A stretch of 12,778 bases of DNA from an uncultured Bacilli bacterium (GCA_934177545.1 CAKPPI010000025.1:1-12778), one strand, 5' to 3'. Positions 1-8,001 are shown, numbered from the stretch's first letter. The notes: generated by a model not told the origin, from the letters alone. Made by a program: numbers and translations.

Positions 1-972
1 GTATCTAAAAACATTAAAAATATTGACGATGTAAGTTCCACTAATGACGCAACTTACGATTTATCAGGATTACTTGATAGTAGTAAGAGTGAAAGTAAAG
101 TATTTAAAGTTAAAAAAGGGATTTTAAAAAACACTTATACAGCTAGTTTCAAATTCGATTCATCAGACAGTGATTTAAATAATAGTACAAGTGATGATAC
201 AACAACTGATAACGATTTTACAATAGATAACGATACTACAACAGACTCTGATTTTGATTTTTCTAACATAAATACTAATATGGATTTAAGTTTCAATGTT
301 AAGTTACCTTATAAAGCTATAAGTAGTAATGCTACTACTAAGAAAAATGATGATAAAGATTTAATTTGGAACTTATCATCAACTGGGGAAGATAAAATAG
401 AATTTTCTTTTGCATTATATAATATGACTAATATTTATATATGTGGTGGAGTTATAGTCTTATTAATTATTATTGTTATAGTGAGTATTTTAAATAAAGG
501 CAAGAAAAACAAAGTTTCTAATAAAGATGTGACTAATGATAAGCAAACTGCAGCTTTTAATCCTTCTGTTGAAACACCAATTATAAATAATAATGTAATA
601 AGTCAAAATATTGACAATCAAAGTCAAGTCACTAATAATGAAAATATTAATACTGTTGAAGAACTTTTTCCTCAACAAGATAAAAAATCAAGTATTGAGG
701 ACATGTATTCAAATCAAAACTTAATAGAGCCAACTGATACTAGCTCACAATCAACGGTTTTTTCCACAACTAATGTTAATAACAACCCTATAAACGAAAC
801 TTTATCCACAAACTCAGTGGATAACCAAACTTTTCCACAACCAGTTCAAACAACAAACATATTTTCCACAACTGATGTTGATAATAATCTTGCAAATCAA
901 ACTTTATCCACAGATGCTGTTAATAATCAACAGTCTAATGTAAACAACGATAATCAAATTGAGACTTTATAG
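1..972 (+). CDS. LppM-like domain membrane protein with Asn/Thr-rich tail (5' truncated by window)
   Basis: The frame is open from base 1 to the TAG at 970-972, so the true start lies before the window; the Met at 280 is internal. The visible 323 residues begin with a polar Asp/Ser/Thr-rich stretch. Residues about 92-143 resemble the end of an LppM-type domain (a predicted extracellular beta domain often followed by a membrane anchor), with the hallmark 'FNVKLPYKA' and a 'WNLSSTGEDKIEF' strand. One clear transmembrane helix follows at about residues 144-166, then a Lys-rich stop-transfer segment and a low-complexity Asn/Gln/Thr/Ser tail of about 150 residues, probably cytoplasmic. The tail contains a 17-residue repeat (760-810 and 862-912). 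The LppM assignment is from pattern memory, moderately sure; the function is unknown. A terminator follows directly. Confidence 0.75.
   Translation, partial: VSKNIKNIDDVSSTNDATYDLSGLLDSSKSESKVFKVKKGILKNTYTASFKFDSSDSDLNNSTSDDTTTDNDFTIDNDTTTDSDFDFSNINTNMDLSFNVKLPYKAISSNATTKKNDDKDLIWNLSSTGEDKIEFSFALYNMTNIYICGGVIVLLIIIVIVSILNKGKKNKVSNKDVTNDKQTAAFNPSVETPIINNNVISQNIDNQSQVTNNENINTVEELFPQQDKKSSIEDMYSNQNLIEPTDTSSQSTVFSTTNVNNNPINETLSTNSVDNQTFPQPVQTTNIFSTTDVDNNLANQTLSTDAVNNQQSNVNNDNQIETL
760..912 (+). repeat. 51-bp in-frame direct repeat carrying a cluster of DnaA-box-like 9-mers
   Basis: Two 51-bp units (760-810 and 862-912) each encode FSTT..V.NN..N.TLST. The segment also holds five same-strand matches to the DnaA box TTWTNCACA: TTTTCCACA at 760, 831 and 862, and TTATCCACA at 802 and 904. 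One near match (TTATCCACT) lies on the other strand at 816-824. The steps between boxes are 42, 29, 31 and 42 bp, close to whole helical turns. The box at 831 is in a different codon frame from the others, so the protein repeat alone does not explain it. Binding by DnaA is inference. Confidence 0.5.
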
Positions 973-978
973 TAAATT

Positions 979-1002
979 ACTAGACTTATGTCTAGTTTTT
1001 TA
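979..1002 (+). terminator. Rho-independent terminator after the LppM-like gene
   Basis: A perfect 7-bp stem (ACTAGAC at 979-985, GTCTAGT at 990-996) with a TTAT loop is followed by a T run. It begins 6 bases after the stop codon of the preceding gene. An ATG at 988 lies inside this hairpin and is therefore unlikely to be the start of the next gene. Confidence 0.8.
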
Positions 1003-1026
1003 TATATAATTAGGATGGTGAATGAT

Positions 1027-2571
1027 ATGAATAATAAAAACAGATTAATAGAAATAATAAGTATTATAAAAATTAATAATTTAGTAGATGACAGAAGTCC
1101 TAAAAATCTTAGAAAAACCATTGAAGACTTAGGACCAACTTTTATAAAAATAGGGCAAATTCTTTCTACAAGAGTTGATTTAATTCCTAATGAATATGCT
1201 AAAGAATTATCGAAATTAAGAGGCAACGTTACACCACTACCTTATTCACAAATAGAAAAGATTCTTAAGAAAGAGTACAAAAATTTAGATAATATATTTG
1301 CCCATATCTACGAAAAGCCAATTGGATCAGCTTCCATTGCACAAGTTCATAAGGCAAGGTTAAAAGATAAAAGAACTGTTGTTTTAAAAATCAGAAGACC
1401 AAATATTGAAGAAGAAATAAAACAAGATATAGAGTTATTAAAGCAAGCTACTAAAATATTACATCTTAATCACTTTATCAAAATAATGGATTTAGATAAG
1501 GTATTGGATGAGCTATACACAACTACCATGATGGAACTAGATTTTTCTAAGGAAAAAGAAAATATGTTGTTCTTTGAAAACCATAATAATGATATTCCTT
1601 ATATATCTTCCCCTAAACTGATAGAAGAATTATCAACTAAAAATATTTTAGTCATGGAATATATTGATGGTATAATGATATCTAATATAGAAAAATTAGA
1701 TAATGAAAATTATGATAAGAGTCTTATTGCTAAAGAGTTGAGTAAAAACTATATCAAGCAAGCTTTAGAAGATGGTATGTTTCATGCTGATCCTCATCCT
1801 GATAATATAACAATTTATAATGATAAAATATATTTTCTAGACTGGGGTATGGTAGGAACTCTATCAAAACTTAATAGAGCTTTATTAAATAAATGCATGA
1901 AAGCTATTATTACAGAAGACTATCAAGAAGTTGCTAATTGTCTATTATCAATGTCTATAAAGAAAGATGAAACTGATTACCAAAAATTAGTTGATAATAT
2001 TAAAGAAATTTTAGAAGAATTTTCTACCCTTGGTCTTGATGAAATAGATACTAGGAAATTTATTAGTAATATGTTTAAAATGCTCCAAGAAAATAATTTA
2101 ATATTAGACCATAATGTTACTATGCTAATACGTGGTATTGGTGTAATTGAAGGAGTCTTACAGTCACTTGATTCCACTATCAGTCTAACTAGTGTTTTAA
2201 AGGATAAAGTACTAGAAAATGAGAAGAAAGCCTTACTATCAGGTGAAACATTAAAAAGCATAGAGAAAAAAGTTTTAAAGAGTAGTAAAAGCTTAATAAA
2301 TATTCCTGAAGAGACAGAAAGTTTACTAAAATATATAAAGCAAGGAAACTTTAAACTTAAATTAGAATTAAGCAATTCAACTAAACATATTGATAAGCTA
2401 GAAAATCTTCTTCATGAGTTTATACTTGGCTTTATTGATGGTTGTTTAATACTAGCTTATAGTTTTACAAAAACAGAATTAGCTAAATTTATTATGCTTA
2501 CTTTTATAATTATTGTATCAGCTTTATTAACATTTAAAATGATAAGAGACTTATTACATAAAGGATATTAG
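1027..2571 (+). CDS. AarF/UbiB (ABC1) family atypical kinase-like protein
   Basis: 514 residues from ATG 1027, chosen because AGGATGGTG (1012-1020) sits 6 bases upstream; the in-frame ATGs at 988 and 1015 fall in the terminator or in the ribosome site. Family signatures appear in order: the KxGQ motif 'KIGQ' (about 41-44), the alanine/serine-rich nucleotide loop 'GSASIAQVH' (100-108), the Lys of 'VVLKIRRP' (about 121), the catalytic-loop 'HADPHPDN' (253-260) and 'LDWG' (271-274, equivalent to DFG). Two hydrophobic helices at the C terminus suggest membrane anchoring, as in UbiB proteins. Length fits the family. UbiB members are ATPases linked to quinone or lipid biosynthesis and transport; no quinone gene is adjacent, so the substrate here is unknown. 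No separate promoter fits between the terminator and the start, so read-through transcription is likely. Confidence 0.92.
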   Translation: MNNKNRLIEIISIIKINNLVDDRSPKNLRKTIEDLGPTFIKIGQILSTRVDLIPNEYAKELSKLRGNVTPLPYSQIEKILKKEYKNLDNIFAHIYEKPIGSASIAQVHKARLKDKRTVVLKIRRPNIEEEIKQDIELLKQATKILHLNHFIKIMDLDKVLDELYTTTMMELDFSKEKENMLFFENHNNDIPYISSPKLIEELSTKNILVMEYIDGIMISNIEKLDNENYDKSLIAKELSKNYIKQALEDGMFHADPHPDNITIYNDKIYFLDWGMVGTLSKLNRALLNKCMKAIITEDYQEVANCLLSMSIKKDETDYQKLVDNIKEILEEFSTLGLDEIDTRKFISNMFKMLQENNLILDHNVTMLIRGIGVIEGVLQSLDSTISLTSVLKDKVLENEKKALLSGETLKSIEKKVLKSSKSLINIPEETESLLKYIKQGNFKLKLELSNSTKHIDKLENLLHEFILGFIDGCLILAYSFTKTELAKFIMLTFIIIVSALLTFKMIRDLLHKGY

Positions 2572-2587
2572 TGATAATATTCTTTTA

Positions 2588-2959
2588 TTATTGCCTCATT
2601 TCATTATAAATCCAAACCATTATAGTATCTACTATCTCATCTATTTCCTTTCTTGTTAAGCATCTATTTTTATCTATATGATACCATTTAGAAAGACAAG
2701 TTCTACAACAAGTAGCTGTAGCATGCATAGCAATAAAAACAGGATGACCTCTCATTGGTGTTTGTTTACCATCATTTAAAGTAGGATAAGGTGCTAACCT
2801 TTTACTTATAAAATCATAAGCATGCGACTTTATTACTTTATACCCCTTATCTGAAACATATTTCCTATCTTTATTAGAAAGATGAAACCTACTACGGAAT
2901 TTAGAAGTTTTAAACCTTTCTAATTTTTTATCTATCATATATTTTTCACTCATCTTCAT
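2588..2959 (-). CDS. DUF4186 family protein
   Basis: 123 residues. I recognise the family from the conserved blocks 'KFRSRFHLSNKDRKYV', 'KRLAPYPTLNDGKQTPMRGH' and 'HATATCCRTCLSKWH/Y', with the C-terminal 'IVDTIMVWI'. The paired cysteines (CCRTC) and histidines could bind metal, but the function of DUF4186 is not known to me. The start ATG at 2959 is followed by a second in-frame ATG at 2953; a GGTG ribosome site lies just upstream. The gene begins 20 bases after the stop of the helicase gene on the same strand, so the two are probably co-transcribed. It converges on the aarF-like gene with 16 bases between stops and no convincing terminator. Confidence 0.9.
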   Translation of the reverse strand: MKMSEKYMIDKKLERFKTSKFRSRFHLSNKDRKYVSDKGYKVIKSHAYDFISKRLAPYPTLNDGKQTPMRGHPVFIAMHATATCCRTCLSKWYHIDKNRCLTRKEIDEIVDTIMVWIYNEMRQ

Positions 2960-2979
2960 CTTGATTCACCACATAAATT

Positions 2980-4509
2980 CTATCTCATTCTTAAAAATTT
3001 AACAAGTGCCTTTTTTCTTTCTAATTCCTTAATAAAAATTGAGTAATTATTACTAGGTACTAACAAATAACACCTATTTCTAGTTCTAGTTATTGCCACA
3101 TAAAATAGCCTTCTTTCTTCACTATAAGGATAATCTTCTGCTTTTTTAGTTACTAATCTCATTATCCTTTCTTCTTTTATTTGATTAGGAAAGCCTAGCA
3201 CACTATTAAAAAAGTTAATCACTATAACATTATCAGCTTCTAGTCCTTTAGACTTATGGATGGTTAAATAATTAATAACTAAATCTTTTCTTTTTTTATA
3301 TATTATCTTATCATTATCAACTACTAACAAATCACTTAAGATAAGATTTATATCATTGTTATTTCTACCTAAAATGAAGATACTACCTTTATCTAACACA
3401 TCAAGTACCTTTAAAATAGTACTTTTTAAATCATTAGAATAAATAACTTGTAGTGGATAATCAATATGCTTAAATGATGTTAATTCTTTTCTTAACTGAT
3501 ATTTATTTTTCAATATAAATTCACTAGCTATTTTTATAAGTTCTTCACTATTTCTATAGGTATTTCTTATTTTATGAGTAACTGCTTCTTTATAATAATC
3601 TTTAAAATTATAAAAAAGACTTATATCACAACCACTAAATCTATAGATAGATTGAAAATCATCTCCTACTACCATTAAAGAACTATTCATCTTATCTACT
3701 AATTCTTTAATAAATAAGAATCTAACATAAGATGTATCTTGGTACTCATCAATAATAATATAAGATATTTTTCTTTTATAGTATTTAACTCTATCTTTAG
3801 CAATAAATAGTAAATCATCAAAATCAAGTTCTTTATTTTCCTTCTTTTCTTTTTCATATAGTAGATATATATTTAAAGTCAGTAAAAGAAAATACTTTTC
3901 TTTTAAATAAGTAATTGGTAAAAGATAGCTTTTTATCTTTTTAAAGAATTTTTGATAATCTTCCATTTTGTAGTTACCACATTTAAACAAGTGAATAAAA
4001 GTTATTATTTGTCTTTTTAGTAATAGTATTTCCTTACTTTTAGTTACCAATATTTTTTGATAGCTCTTATAATAATCTTTACTAAAATATATATTAAAAT
4101 ATCTTAATACTACTTTTAAAAGATATGGGGAAGATAAAATATCTATATAAAAAAAGTTTTCCACAACCATTGTTAATAACTCATCACTTGCTATTTCATA
4201 AGTATAGTTAGTCTCATCTAGTATTTTCATAGCCAGCTTATGAAAGGTATAGCATTCTATATCGTCATTAATTTCTCTTTTTATCTTCTTCTTTAAGTTT
4301 TCTACTGCCATATTTGTAAAGGTAATACAAACTATCTCTTCTTTTGGAATATGTTTTTCTTCTATTAAATATTTTATCTTACCAAGTATAGTCAAAGTTT
4401 TTCCACTACCTGCTCCTGCTAAAACAAAGAGGTATTTATTATCATCTTTAACAATTTCTAGTTGGTCATTATCAAGTTTATAATTCATTACTGTAAAGTC
4501 CAGATTCAT
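2980..4509 (-). CDS. Compact UvrD/Rep-type superfamily 1 DNA helicase
   Basis: About 509 residues. SF1A motifs are visible in order: the DNDQ Q-motif region (about 15), Walker A 'AGAGSGKT' (31-38), Ia 'ITFTNMA', II 'DEYQD' (254-258), III 'GDDFQSIYRFSG' (282-293), IV 'IRNTYRNSEEL', V 'LTIHKSKGLEADNV' and VI 'ERRLFYVAITRTR'. All catalytic positions look intact, so it should be an active 3'-5' ssDNA translocase or helicase. UvrD and PcrA are about 700 residues; here motifs IV and V are separated by only about 80 residues, so the large 2B subdomain is essentially absent, as in helicase IV-like members. The start is uncertain: ATG 4509 lies only 2 bases after GGAGG, CTG 4503 has better spacing, and ATG 4485 is also possible. 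A near-consensus promoter lies upstream. Confidence 0.92.
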   Translation of the reverse strand: MNLDFTVMNYKLDNDQLEIVKDDNKYLFVLAGAGSGKTLTILGKIKYLIEEKHIPKEEIVCITFTNMAVENLKKKIKREINDDIECYTFHKLAMKILDETNYTYEIASDELLTMVVENFFYIDILSSPYLLKVVLRYFNIYFSKDYYKSYQKILVTKSKEILLLKRQIITFIHLFKCGNYKMEDYQKFFKKIKSYLLPITYLKEKYFLLLTLNIYLLYEKEKKENKELDFDDLLFIAKDRVKYYKRKISYIIIDEYQDTSYVRFLFIKELVDKMNSSLMVVGDDFQSIYRFSGCDISLFYNFKDYYKEAVTHKIRNTYRNSEELIKIASEFILKNKYQLRKELTSFKHIDYPLQVIYSNDLKSTILKVLDVLDKGSIFILGRNNNDINLILSDLLVVDNDKIIYKKRKDLVINYLTIHKSKGLEADNVIVINFFNSVLGFPNQIKEERIMRLVTKKAEDYPYSEERRLFYVAITRTRNRCYLLVPSNNYSIFIKELERKKALVKFLRMR

Positions 4510-4528
4510 CACCTCCAAAGTTGTATAT

Positions 4529-4557
4529 ATAATATCTCATAAACATATGTTCGTCAA
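4529..4557 (-). promoter_or_regulatory. Sigma-A-type promoter for the helicase-DUF4186 unit
   Basis: On the minus strand: -35 TTGACG (4552-4557), a 17-bp spacer, and -10 TATTAT (4529-4534). Each hexamer matches consensus at 5 of 6 positions. The GGAGGTG ribosome site follows shortly. The spacer contains a 10-bp palindrome AACATATGTT (4542-4551) that could be an operator, though nothing else supports this. Confidence 0.75.
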
Positions 4558-4582
4558 TACTTTTTTTTATTTTATTTTTCTA

Positions 4583-4610
4583 TTTAGACGAAAAGTAAAC
4601 CTTATATAAT
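4583..4610 (+). promoter_or_regulatory. Candidate promoter for the ZIP transporter
   Basis: TATAAT at 4605-4610 is a perfect -10. A weak -35 TTTAGA (4583-4588, 4 of 6) lies 16 bp upstream. The start codon would be about 75 bases downstream of transcription start. A T-rich tract at about 4561-4580 precedes it. No metal-responsive operator is recognisable. Confidence 0.45.
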
Positions 4611-4690
4611 CTCTTCTAACATTTGCATCATACATATATGCCCATTCCAAATACCATTTTTTACATAACATACTAATAGAGGTGAAAAAA

Positions 4691-5488
4691 TTGTTTGAAG
4701 CATTTAAAAACTTATCTCCTGTTTGGCAAACATTAATTGCCACTTTATTCACTTGGGGTGTAACTGCTCTAGGAGCTAGTATTGTCTTTTTCTTTAAAAA
4801 GGTTAATAAAACAGTAATGGATGCGATGCTTGGTTTCTCTGCAGGAGTAATGATAGCAGCCAGTTTCTTTAGTCTAATTGAGCCTGCCTTAGAAATGACA
4901 AAAAGTTTAAAAATGAATGGACCAGTAATAATATCAATAGGTTTTCTATTAGGTGGTACTTTACTATTTATTGGTGATAAAATCTATAACCTTGTTGATA
5001 AAAAGAAAGATGGTGACAAAGGCAGTAGAAAAAGATGCTTTATGTTAATATCATCCATAACTATCCATAACATTCCTGAAGGACTTGCTGTCGGAGTAGC
5101 TTTTGGTAGTCTAGCCTATAACATAACAGGTACTACTCTATTATCTGCTCTTACTATCGCTCTTGGTATAGGATTACAAAACTTTCCAGAAGGTAGTGCT
5201 GTTAGTCTTCCTTTAAGAAGAGAAGGTTATAGTAGAAAAAAAGCTTTCTTTTATGGTCAACTATCAGGAATAGTAGAGCCAATATCAGCGGTTATTGGTA
5301 CCATACTTGTTTTAAAGATAAAGACTATTCTACCATTCTTACTAGCTTTTGCAGCTGGATCTATGATTTATGTTGTAGTAGAAGAACTAATACCAGAGAG
5401 TCAAACCAATCAGAAAAAGGACCTAATGGCCTTCTTTACATTATTTGGTTTTGTCCTTATGATGATACTAGATATAACTCTAGGATGA
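4691..5488 (+). CDS. ZIP family divalent metal transporter (ZupT/GufA-like)
   Basis: 265 residues from a TTG start at 4691, preferred because AGAGGTG ends 6 bases before it; the in-frame GTG at 4682 is itself part of that ribosome site. This is an integral membrane protein with about eight helices. ZIP metal-site motifs are present: 'HNIPEG' (126-131, helix IV) and 'QNFPEG' (163-168, helix V), followed by 'GQLSGIVEP' (189-197) and 'EELIPES' (231-237). Opening residues 'TLFTWGVTALGAS' and the closing 'MMILDITLG' are typical of the bacterial ZIP/GufA subgroup. It probably imports Zn, Fe or Mn; the exact ion cannot be told from sequence. The histidine-rich loop common in the family is replaced by a Lys/Asp-rich loop (about 103-115). 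It converges on the endolysin-like gene with 4 bases between stop codons. Confidence 0.93.
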   Translation: MFEAFKNLSPVWQTLIATLFTWGVTALGASIVFFFKKVNKTVMDAMLGFSAGVMIAASFFSLIEPALEMTKSLKMNGPVIISIGFLLGGTLLFIGDKIYNLVDKKKDGDKGSRKRCFMLISSITIHNIPEGLAVGVAFGSLAYNITGTTLLSALTIALGIGLQNFPEGSAVSLPLRREGYSRKKAFFYGQLSGIVEPISAVIGTILVLKIKTILPFLLAFAAGSMIYVVVEELIPESQTNQKKDLMAFFTLFGFVLMMILDITLG

Positions 5489-5492
5489 AAGA

Positions 5493-6149
5493 TTATTCAA
5501 TATATAATTTTTCATTTTCTTTTAATTCAATCGCATATAAACCATTTTCCTTACAAGTAAATACTAATTCTATTTTTCTAGTTGAAGTATTATTCTGATT
5601 ATCAGATACTTCTTCTTTTTTTGTTTCTTCTTTTATAGATTCTATTTTCTTAAATGTATAACCATTACTATTTAATATTTTAATACTATCATCTATCCAA
5701 AGACAATCAACTGGATTTTTAGGATTATTAATAGACCAATAACCGCTTTCATTCTTATGCCAACCACTACCAGTAAACTTTCCTTTTCCACACTCCATAT
5801 GCACATGATTACCTGTTACATTTCCCTTAGTACCTTCTTCATAGAATCTTGTTCCTCTAGGAATCACTTGACCAACTTTCAAATTAGAAACATCATTATC
5901 ATGGGCAAATAACATAGTCATATAATCAATTGTGCCATCAGGATACTCTACTTTATCAACACTCTCTAACCATACTTCGTTAGCATCATTGGGATAAATC
6001 TTTTTAATAACTCCCGTAAATGGGGCTAGAATAAAATCTATTCCCGAATCACTTCCCCCATCATCTATAGCAAAACTATTCTTATGAGTTCCTACTCCAT
6101 AACCTTGGGTTATTCGCATATAAGGACTGGGGTAAAGAGGCTTCTCCAT
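5493..6149 (-). CDS. M23-type peptidoglycan endopeptidase, phage endolysin-like
   Basis: 218 residues with no signal peptide. The N-terminal 150 residues look like an M23 (LytM/lysostaphin-like) metallopeptidase: 'THKNSFAIDD' supplies an early His/Asp pair (H22, D29 or D30), 'LAPFTGVIKKIY' is a core strand, and 'GNHVHMECGKG' carries the HxH zinc motif (H115, H117). The 'GKGKFTGSGWHKN' segment after it is typical of phage lysins of gut Bacillota as I remember them. A Lys/Glu linker (about 172-185) leads to a short C-terminal beta domain, possibly for wall binding. The start ATG overlaps the upstream holin stop by one base (TAATG), so translation is probably coupled, and GAGGAGT lies upstream. 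Lack of a secretion signal fits release through a holin. Zinc ligands are inferred, not aligned. Confidence 0.82.
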   Translation of the reverse strand: MEKPLYPSPYMRITQGYGVGTHKNSFAIDDGGSDSGIDFILAPFTGVIKKIYPNDANEVWLESVDKVEYPDGTIDYMTMLFAHDNDVSNLKVGQVIPRGTRFYEEGTKGNVTGNHVHMECGKGKFTGSGWHKNESGYWSINNPKNPVDCLWIDDSIKILNSNGYTFKKIESIKEETKKEEVSDNQNNTSTRKIELVFTCKENGLYAIELKENEKLYIE

Positions 6150-6487
6150 TATTTTTTACTCCTCTCTATAACATTTTTCTTATTAATCATAATACTTTCA
6201 CTATTAGTTAAATCCCTATATGATTTAAGCTTTCCTTCTAAAGATTTATAAATTGTATCAGCTCCAATAAAACTAAAAAAGCCTACCCATAAACTTTCAG
6301 GAAAGGTAATAGAGGTAAAAGTAATACAGAAAAGAACACCTAATACTAAGTTGACAGCAAAGCTATAAAGACATAAACATGAAGAACACTTTAAACATCT
6401 TTTAGTTTTTTGAACCAGAGCACAAGTAATAGTACTTAAGGCGATGGAAACTACTAACATTTGTTGTAAAATAGTTAGTTTTAACAT
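6149..6487 (-). CDS. Holin-like small membrane protein
   Basis: 112 residues from ATG 6487, which sits 7 bases after GGGAGG; the ATG at 6493 is too close to that site. Three hydrophobic segments are visible (about 5-25, 40-60 and 63-80), with a Cys-rich loop (KRCLKCSSCLC) between the first two and a charged C-terminal tail. The segment 'WVGFFSFIGADTIYKSLEGKL' resembles phage holins of Gram-positive bacteria. Its one-base overlap with the endolysin-like gene is the classic holin-endolysin order. There is no terminator in the 49 bases separating it from the reverse transcriptase stop, so it probably belongs to the DGR transcript. The holin call rests on size, topology, a remembered motif and context, not on a demonstrated family match. 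Confidence 0.65.
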   Translation of the reverse strand: MLKLTILQQMLVVSIALSTITCALVQKTKRCLKCSSCLCLYSFAVNLVLGVLFCITFTSITFPESLWVGFFSFIGADTIYKSLEGKLKSYRDLTNSESIMINKKNVIERSKK

Positions 6488-6536
6488 ACACATTCCTCCC
6501 TCTAAAGTAATTTATGCAAAACTAAAAGAAATGCTA

Positions 6537-7664
6537 CTATTTTTTTATTTTCAAATCATGTTTAAAACGAAAACTTCCACTTGCAGCTCTATTTAAATAA
6601 CCATTATAACTTGCCAAAGTTTTATCAAGCATTTCTGGTTTATTTTTTCTAACATACTTTACTCTCTTCCTCAATCTTTTCTTTGTACTACTACTTAATA
6701 GCATTAATAATTTCTTATCTTTTAATATAAACCTATATCCAAGAAAACAAAATCCATGATGAATTTCTAGTATTTGTGTTTTCTTATTAAGTTTTAATTT
6801 AACCTCAGCTAATTTTTTTTCAATCTCACCTAAACAATACTTAAGATACTCTCTATCTTCATGAAAAAGAATAAAATCATCCATATATCTTACATAGCAT
6901 TTTATTCCTAGTTTTTCTTTAATATAGTGATCCAAATCATTAAGATAATAAACAGCTAATATCTGACTAGTCATATTACCAATAGGTAACCCCTTACCTT
7001 TTTTATAAAGAGGAATACTCCTAAGGCTATTAACATGTTCTTGATAATCGTTAATAGAAAGAGTTTTTAATCTTTTTATTTCTTTATCAATAGACTTATT
7101 AATACACTCATTAACATAATCATAATCAGTACTTATAATCACTTCTTTTACTAAATTAAATACTCTTTCATCATCAATCAAATTTTTTAATTTTTCAAGT
7201 AATATTTCTTGATCAATCGAATAAAAATATTTAGCTATATCACACTTTAAAACATATATTTTATCATTTTTATACTTTAGTTTGTTAATGTATTTCTTTA
7301 TATAGTATATTCCCTTATCAGAACCCATTAAAGGTCTTGTAGCAACGTTCATTGGTAATAATAAAGGATCAATTAAAGGAAATAGAAAATAAGTACTAAT
7401 TAAGTGATTAATTATTTTATCAGGCATACACTCACTCATGATAAGTCTATACTTAGGCTCTTTAATAATAAAGATATTATATTTTCCATGTTTATACTCT
7501 TCACTTTTCAATATATTGTAAATAGAAATAATATTGCAAGAAAAAAATAGTTCAAATACGAAAATTTTTTCTTTATGTCTTGTATTATTTCTAACAGTTT
7601 TATATACATCCATAAGATTTTCGATTGTAACTACTTTATCATAACTAAGTGTCTTTCTTTTCAC
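6537..7664 (-). CDS. Reverse transcriptase of a diversity-generating retroelement
   Basis: 375 residues from a GTG start inside the end of the Avd-like gene (20-base overlap), preceded by GGGGTGATT. Reverse transcriptase blocks are intact: motif A 'KCDIAKYFYSID' (140-151), the motif 4 block 'GLPIGNMTSQ' (225-234), catalytic 'YVRYMDDFILF' (257-267, Asp 262 and 263), motif E-like 'HHGFCFLGYRF' (302-312) and thumb 'ASYNGYL' (351-357). The IGNxxSQ form, rather than the QGxxxSP form of group II intron and retroviral enzymes, is characteristic of DGR RTs. It copies TR-containing RNA into cDNA with errors at adenines. No maturase, endonuclease or integrase domain is present. The nearby TR and VR confirm the class. 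Confidence 0.96.
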   Translation of the reverse strand: MKRKTLSYDKVVTIENLMDVYKTVRNNTRHKEKIFVFELFFSCNIISIYNILKSEEYKHGKYNIFIIKEPKYRLIMSECMPDKIINHLISTYFLFPLIDPLLLPMNVATRPLMGSDKGIYYIKKYINKLKYKNDKIYVLKCDIAKYFYSIDQEILLEKLKNLIDDERVFNLVKEVIISTDYDYVNECINKSIDKEIKRLKTLSINDYQEHVNSLRSIPLYKKGKGLPIGNMTSQILAVYYLNDLDHYIKEKLGIKCYVRYMDDFILFHEDREYLKYCLGEIEKKLAEVKLKLNKKTQILEIHHGFCFLGYRFILKDKKLLMLLSSSTKKRLRKRVKYVRKNKPEMLDKTLASYNGYLNRAASGSFRFKHDLKIKK

Positions 7665-8001
7665 TTTTAATCACCCCATAAGAAAGCTTTTTCATCTCGA
7701 TTAAAAAATTACTAACGGATACGTACTTCTTAGGGCTAATAATTTTTTTCTTATAACTAACTCGCATATAATAATCTAACATTGATATTTGTATCAATAA
7801 AGATTTTAAATATTTAAGTTTTATTCTATTTGTATCTTCTATTCGATAAGAGAATATATCCTCAATTATTAAATACATGGTTTTTTCAATATTTTGTTTT
7901 AATACTACTTCCTTTTTAGGAAAATTAACCAGTTGTTTATTTATATAATCAATCGTCTTTTCACTACTAGATAGAAGTTTAAACCCATCATTAGAGTTCA
8001 T
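7645..8001 (-). CDS. avd: Avd-like DGR accessory protein (four-helix bundle)
   Basis: 118 residues from ATG 8001, seven bases after AAGGAG; an upstream TTG (8004) is less likely. The protein is nearly all helical with basic residues throughout. The pattern 'NFPKKEVVLKQNIEKTMYLIIEDI', then a second helix pair ending 'MLDYYMRVSYKKKIISPKKY', then 'NFLIEMKKLSYGVIKS' follows the Avd / S23-like four-helix layout (FPK.. start, LR/MR..Y..K.IS..KY middle, EI/EM..LLGG-like end). In the Bordetella phage DGR, Avd forms a pentameric barrel that binds the RT and the template RNA and is needed for homing. The gene overlaps both neighbours (11 bases with the MutS-like gene, 20 with the RT), so the three are translationally coupled. 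Assignment is by pattern and position. Confidence 0.85.
   Translation of the reverse strand: MNSNDGFKLLSSSEKTIDYINKQLVNFPKKEVVLKQNIEKTMYLIIEDIFSYRIEDTNRIKLKYLKSLLIQISMLDYYMRVSYKKKIISPKKYVSVSNFLIEMKKLSYGVIKSEKKDT

Noticed and set aside
490..678. Minus-strand open frame opposite the LppM-like gene
   Set aside because: Shadow of the real gene; no ribosome site and no recognisable motifs. The same applies to 954-1226, 1977-2375 and 4567-4752.
988..1026. Earlier ATG (988) for the AarF/UbiB gene
   Set aside because: It lies inside a terminator hairpin and lacks a ribosome site; ATG 1027 has AGGATGGTG at good spacing.
5468..5483. CTAGA/TCTAG hairpin as a bidirectional terminator between the ZIP and endolysin genes
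   Set aside because: Only 5 bp, lies in the coding end of the ZIP gene, and no T run follows.
6537..7664. Group II intron or retron reverse transcriptase
   Set aside because: No maturase or endonuclease domain, no intron ends, no msr/msd structure, and the IGNxxSQ motif with an adjacent TR/VR pair marks a DGR.
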